Of a stretch of DNA of 9,093 nucleotides, positions 7,027-9,093 are shown in pieces (position 1 is the first letter of the stretch; the number at the start of each line of letters is the position of its first letter). A program made the translations under genes and the position numbers. The notes under the pieces are model-generated. The model had not been told where the DNA came from. It was given only the letters and a program-made list of their open reading frames with translations, and made no database searches. Source of the stretch: Gammaproteobacteria bacterium (lineage in GTDB: Bacteria; Pseudomonadota; Gammaproteobacteria; Tenderiales; Tenderiaceae); contig JALTMR010000563.1 in NCBI GenBank assembly GCA_027001525.1, positions 1 to 9,093 of the forward strand, given 5' to 3'.

Positions 7027-7503
7027 ATGCAGCTTACCCTATACACAGATTATTCCTTACGGGTTCTGATCTATCTCGGCATTCGGCCCGAGCATCAGGC
7101 CACGATTAGCGAGATTGCGCAAAGCTACTCTATCTCCCGTAACCATTTGGTCAAGGTGGTGCATAACCTGGCTAACCTCGGATATATCAAAACCCTGCGT
7201 GGGCGTGGGGGTGGCATGGTTCTGGCCCGCCCGCCCGAAGAGATTAACGTGGGTGACGTCGTGCGCGAAACCGAGCCAAACTTCAATCTGGTGGAGTGTT
7301 TTGACAAGGAGAGCAATACCTGCCCCATCTCCACCTGCTGCGCCTTGATCATGGGATTAAAGGTCGCCCGGAAAGCCTTCCTGGAAGTACTCGAAGGTTT
7401 TACCCTGGCCGATGCCGTGGCCAACAGGGAAGAGCTGGGCGGATTTTTGAAAATCGATCCTGCCTCGATCCAGACGCAAACACCCCCCTGCCAGGGAGAC
7501 TAG
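7027..7503 (+). CDS. nsrR: NsrR-like Rrf2 family iron-sulfur transcriptional repressor
   Basis: NsrR is a nitric-oxide-sensing repressor: its Fe-S cluster reacts with NO and the protein leaves its operators, usually at NO-detoxification genes such as hmp. The 158 residues show the NsrR start MQLTLYTDYSLRVLIYL, a winged helix-turn-helix (about 25-68) with SISRNHLVKVVHNL as recognition helix and RGRGGGMVLARPP as wing, then the Fe-S region with Cys91, Cys99 and Cys105, plus an extra Cys104 beside it. Asp8, the non-cysteine cluster ligand in structurally studied NsrR, is present. GDVVRETEP and the FTLAD segment are also typical of NsrR rather than IscR. The start is set by GGAGG (7016-7020) six bases upstream of the ATG. 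The TAG stop overlaps the CTAG at the left edge of a MITE-like element. Its target genes are not in view. Confidence 0.88.
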   Translation: MQLTLYTDYSLRVLIYLGIRPEHQATISEIAQSYSISRNHLVKVVHNLANLGYIKTLRGRGGGMVLARPPEEINVGDVVRETEPNFNLVECFDKESNTCPISTCCALIMGLKVARKAFLEVLEGFTLADAVANREELGGFLKIDPASIQTQTPPCQGD

Positions 7504-7870
7504 TGTGGTGTAACAGACAATACGCGCATATAGCAAAGCGCTCATCCCCCAGCTGCTAGGCGTGTTTTTGAAGGCATAGTGGGCCTACGTCGAGAAAACA
7601 CAACAACGCAGATGGGGGATGAGCACTTTGCCCGGAGGGAGCGCCACAAATTCGCCGCCACTGCGTTGCCGTTCTTGAAAAGGTGTGGGCCTACGTCGAG
7701 AAAACACAACAACGCAGATGGGGGATGAGCACTTTGCCCGGAGGGAGCGCCACAAATTCGCCGCCACTGCGTTGCCGTTCTTGAAAAGGTGGTCGACATT
7801 TCCTGCGAACGGCGCCTTGTTGCGACAAATTTGTGACGCTCTATATGCACGTATTGTCTGTTACACCACA
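7504..7870. mobile_element. 367-bp non-autonomous MITE-like element with 30-bp terminal inverted repeats and CTAG duplication
   Basis: The left end (7504-7533, beginning TGTGGTGTAACAGACAATAC) and the complement of the right end (7841-7870) match at 29 of 30 bases. The element is bounded on both sides by CTAG (7500-7503 and 7871-7874), as a 4-bp target duplication or as a TA duplication within a preferred CTAG site. TA in CTAG is typical of IS630-like elements, and CTAG duplications also occur in other IS families, so the parent family is uncertain. There is no transposase: the open frames inside change frame across the internal tandem repeat and look spurious. The interior holds a 106-bp tandem duplication and a 12-bp inverted repeat (7540-7551 against 7613-7624 and 7719-7730). 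Confidence 0.85.
7579..7791. repeat. 106-bp direct tandem duplication, two identical copies
   Basis: The first unit (7579-7684) is repeated without a mismatch at 7685-7790, and the identity continues one base to 7791. Each unit contains CAACGCAG (7604-7611 in unit 1) and its complement CTGCGTTG (7661-7668), so each can form its own hairpin. A decayed partial match to the unit end (GTTTTTGAAGGC against GTTCTTGAAAAGG) precedes the first copy. Perfect identity points to a recent duplication within the MITE-like element, or possibly an assembly duplication. Confidence 0.92.
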
Positions 7871-7885
7871 CTAGTGTGGAGTAAC
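7860..7885. repeat. 26-bp palindrome at the right edge of the MITE-like element
   Basis: The right terminus is followed, after CTAG, by TGTGGAGTAAC (7875-7885), which matches the element's own end TGTGGTGTAAC at 10 of 11 bases. Together they make a 26-bp palindrome centred on CTAG with one mismatched pair. This suggests a remnant end of a second, related element beside the first, or insertion into an already end-like site. Confidence 0.7.
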
Positions 7886-7951
7886 GCTTGCCTCATTAAG
7901 CTTCGTCCCGTCACCTGCCGATGCACTCGTTAACGACAAGGGAGCCGGTAG

Positions 7952-8548
7952 ATGGTGGACGATTGGGGTAAACGGAAAGTTGAGCAACTGCAGCAGACCA
8001 TTCTCGGGCAACTGCATCACCATCCCGATGGGCTGAGCGAGTTTGATCTGATGGCGCGACTGGCGGAGGCGGGCATGGCCTGCTACCAGCGCGCTCCGCT
8101 GGGTGATCCGCTCTCGTTGTTTCAGTCTCACTTTCTGCTGTTTCACTGCCTCTATCGTTTACGTGATGAGTTGCATCGCCGGGCCGAGGCGGAGCTGGAT
8201 ATTCACTGCCTGAGCATTGTGCTCAAACCGTATCAGCATGTGGATTCAGCGTTGCCGCAAACGCCCGACCCTCTGCGAGACTATTATCTCGATCTGACCC
8301 ATCTGGCCAACACCAGTGCCGCCGATGTTGATGCCCTGCTTCAGCAGTTCTGGCGCCGTTTTAGCGGTGATCAGCCCCACCAGCAAGCGCTGGATGTGCT
8401 GGGACTGACGGGGCCGGTCAGTTTTGATGAGGTGAAGGTGCAGTATCGCCGCCTGGTGATGGTGCACCACCCGGATCGGGGAGGGAGCACTGCAAAACTC
8501 CAGTCCATCAACGAAGCGATGGCTCAGCTGAAAGCCTGCTATGCATGA
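7952..8548 (+). CDS. DnaJ-related protein with C-terminal J domain
   Basis: A 198-residue cochaperone-like protein. The N-terminal two thirds (about 5-130) match the DnaJ-related N-terminal domain of Pseudomonas and other gammaproteobacteria: DGLSEFDLMARL near residue 30, then SLFQSHFLLFHCLYRLRDEL and a YYLDLTHL segment. The C-terminal end (about 143-198) is a J domain: ALDVLGLTGPVSFDEVKVQYRRLVMVHHPDRGG, with the HPD signature at 173-175 that stimulates DnaK ATPase. There is no Gly/Phe region, zinc finger or substrate domain of classical DnaJ. The J domain at the C-terminus is the family's normal arrangement, the reverse of DnaJ. A GGGAG about 8 bases upstream supports the ATG. The gene lies just right of the MITE-like element, which may have altered its promoter. 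Its specific substrate is unknown. Confidence 0.88.
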   Translation: MVDDWGKRKVEQLQQTILGQLHHHPDGLSEFDLMARLAEAGMACYQRAPLGDPLSLFQSHFLLFHCLYRLRDELHRRAEAELDIHCLSIVLKPYQHVDSALPQTPDPLRDYYLDLTHLANTSAADVDALLQQFWRRFSGDQPHQQALDVLGLTGPVSFDEVKVQYRRLVMVHHPDRGGSTAKLQSINEAMAQLKACYA

Positions 8549-8574
8549 CGCTGCTCGAAGGCGACACCTTCTGT

Positions 8575-8595
8575 TCTTGTCATACCGGGACAAGA
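8575..8595. terminator. Short stem-loop between convergent genes
   Basis: TCTTGTC (8575-8581) and GACAAGA (8589-8595) form a 7-bp perfect stem with a 7-base loop, 26 bp after the DnaJ-related stop and 4 bp beyond the stop of the convergent stress-protein gene. Its place between converging genes fits a bidirectional terminator, but no T-run follows on either strand, so the call is weak. Confidence 0.35.
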
Positions 8596-8599
8596 GGGG

Positions 8600-9093
8600 C
8601 TAATAACTCACCGGCGTCACAAACCCCGGTGGCTTGATGGCGAGCACTGAGCAGTCGAGCCGATTGAGAATGGTTTCGGCGGTATTGCCCATAAACAGGC
8701 CGGGAATTCCCGTTCGGGCGACAGTTCCCATGATCACGAGGTCGGCTTCAATCTGTTGGGTAAATGCCGGGATCTCCTTGCGGGGCGAGCCTTTCAGGAG
8801 TTGGATCTGGGGTTTTAAATAGTTCAGCGTGTCATTCCCGAGTTCATTTGTTATCTCCGCCACTAACGCCTCCAGACTCTGCCTATGCTGCCGCTGCACC
8901 TCTTTGACGTAGGTCTCGATCTGCTCTTCGGAGGCATCGATGAAGGCACCGTGCAGCGAACTCTCCGCCATGGCCTCCCAGGCGTGAACGATATGGAGTT
9001 CGGCAAATTCAGACAGTGCCAGGGAGCTGGCCATCTGTAGCAGCTGACGGTTCAACTGGTGGCGGCTCTGCGCCTCTGCTGGGTCATCTTCAT
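8600..9093 (-). CDS. Universal stress protein, C-terminal domain (5' end outside window)
   Basis: The reverse strand is open from the window edge to a TAG at 8600-8602. A TTG at 9055 could start a 151-residue protein, but the frame stays open upstream (EDDPAEAQSRHQLNRQLL), and this stretch aligns with the usual segment after the first strand of a Usp domain, so the true start lies outside. The visible part shows strands and helices of the Usp fold (LHIVHAWEA; LLKGSPRKEIPAF; ADLVIMG) and the nucleotide-binding signature G-x2-G-x9-G-N-T in GTVARTGIPGLFMGNTAE, then the end strand CSVLAIKPPGF. The VARTGIPG form is typical of UspE-like tandem-domain proteins, making this probably the second domain of a protein of about 300 residues. 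UspE-type proteins are cytoplasmic factors in stress survival, motility and adhesion in E. coli. It converges on the DnaJ-related gene. Confidence 0.9.
   Translation of the reverse strand, partial: EDDPAEAQSRHQLNRQLLQMASSLALSEFAELHIVHAWEAMAESSLHGAFIDASEEQIETYVKEVQRQHRQSLEALVAEITNELGNDTLNYLKPQIQLLKGSPRKEIPAFTQQIEADLVIMGTVARTGIPGLFMGNTAETILNRLDCSVLAIKPPGFVTPVSY

Noticed and set aside
7579..7791. Possible CRISPR array
   Set aside because: There are only two 106-bp contiguous copies, with no spacers and no nearby cas genes.
7542..7871. 109-residue minus-strand and 82-residue plus-strand open frames in the 367-bp element
   Set aside because: The 106-bp duplication is not a multiple of three, so the products repeat in shifted frames; no transposase motif is present.

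Overview
The window looks like chromosome from a gammaproteobacterium of the Pseudomonas/marine-heterotroph type. The evidence is the gene order 4.5S RNA (ffs), dnaX, ybaB, recR, an NsrR-type Rrf2 regulator, a DnaJ-related protein with its J domain at the C-terminus, a UspE-like stress protein, and a Pla-1/VolA-type lipase beside a DUF1302 protein. The genus cannot be fixed from the sequence alone.

Layout. Positions 1-2638 (minus strand) hold a two-gene unit: a 701-residue lipoprotein lipase, then, 22 bp downstream, the first 170 residues of a DUF1302 outer-membrane protein that runs off the left edge. Positions 2639-3123 are a divergent intergenic region ending in the promoter of the 4.5S RNA. 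Positions 3124-6184 (plus) are the housekeeping block: ffs, dnaX (clamp-loader tau), ybaB and recR. Positions 6185-7026 carry a small four-helix membrane protein of unknown function, bracketed by two related palindromic elements with GGGCACCTCTA ends. Positions 7027-7503 encode an NsrR-like iron-sulfur repressor. Positions 7504-7870 are a 367-bp MITE-like element with 30-bp terminal inverted repeats, a CTAG duplication and an internal 106-bp tandem duplication; its left CTAG supplies the regulator's TAG stop. Then come a DnaJ-related gene (7952-8548, plus) and, convergent to it, the C-terminal part of a universal stress protein running off the right edge (minus).

How the genes work together. 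The lipase and the DUF1302 protein probably form an envelope lipid-handling unit. DnaX, YbaB and RecR form the conserved replication/recombination cluster. The regulator is predicted to sense nitric oxide; the neighbouring histidine-containing membrane protein is a possible but unproven partner. The most unusual material is the three non-coding mobile-like elements inserted between housekeeping genes within 1.7 kb. No transposase, CRISPR array, tRNA or defence system was seen, and I do not see strong evidence of a new multi-gene system.
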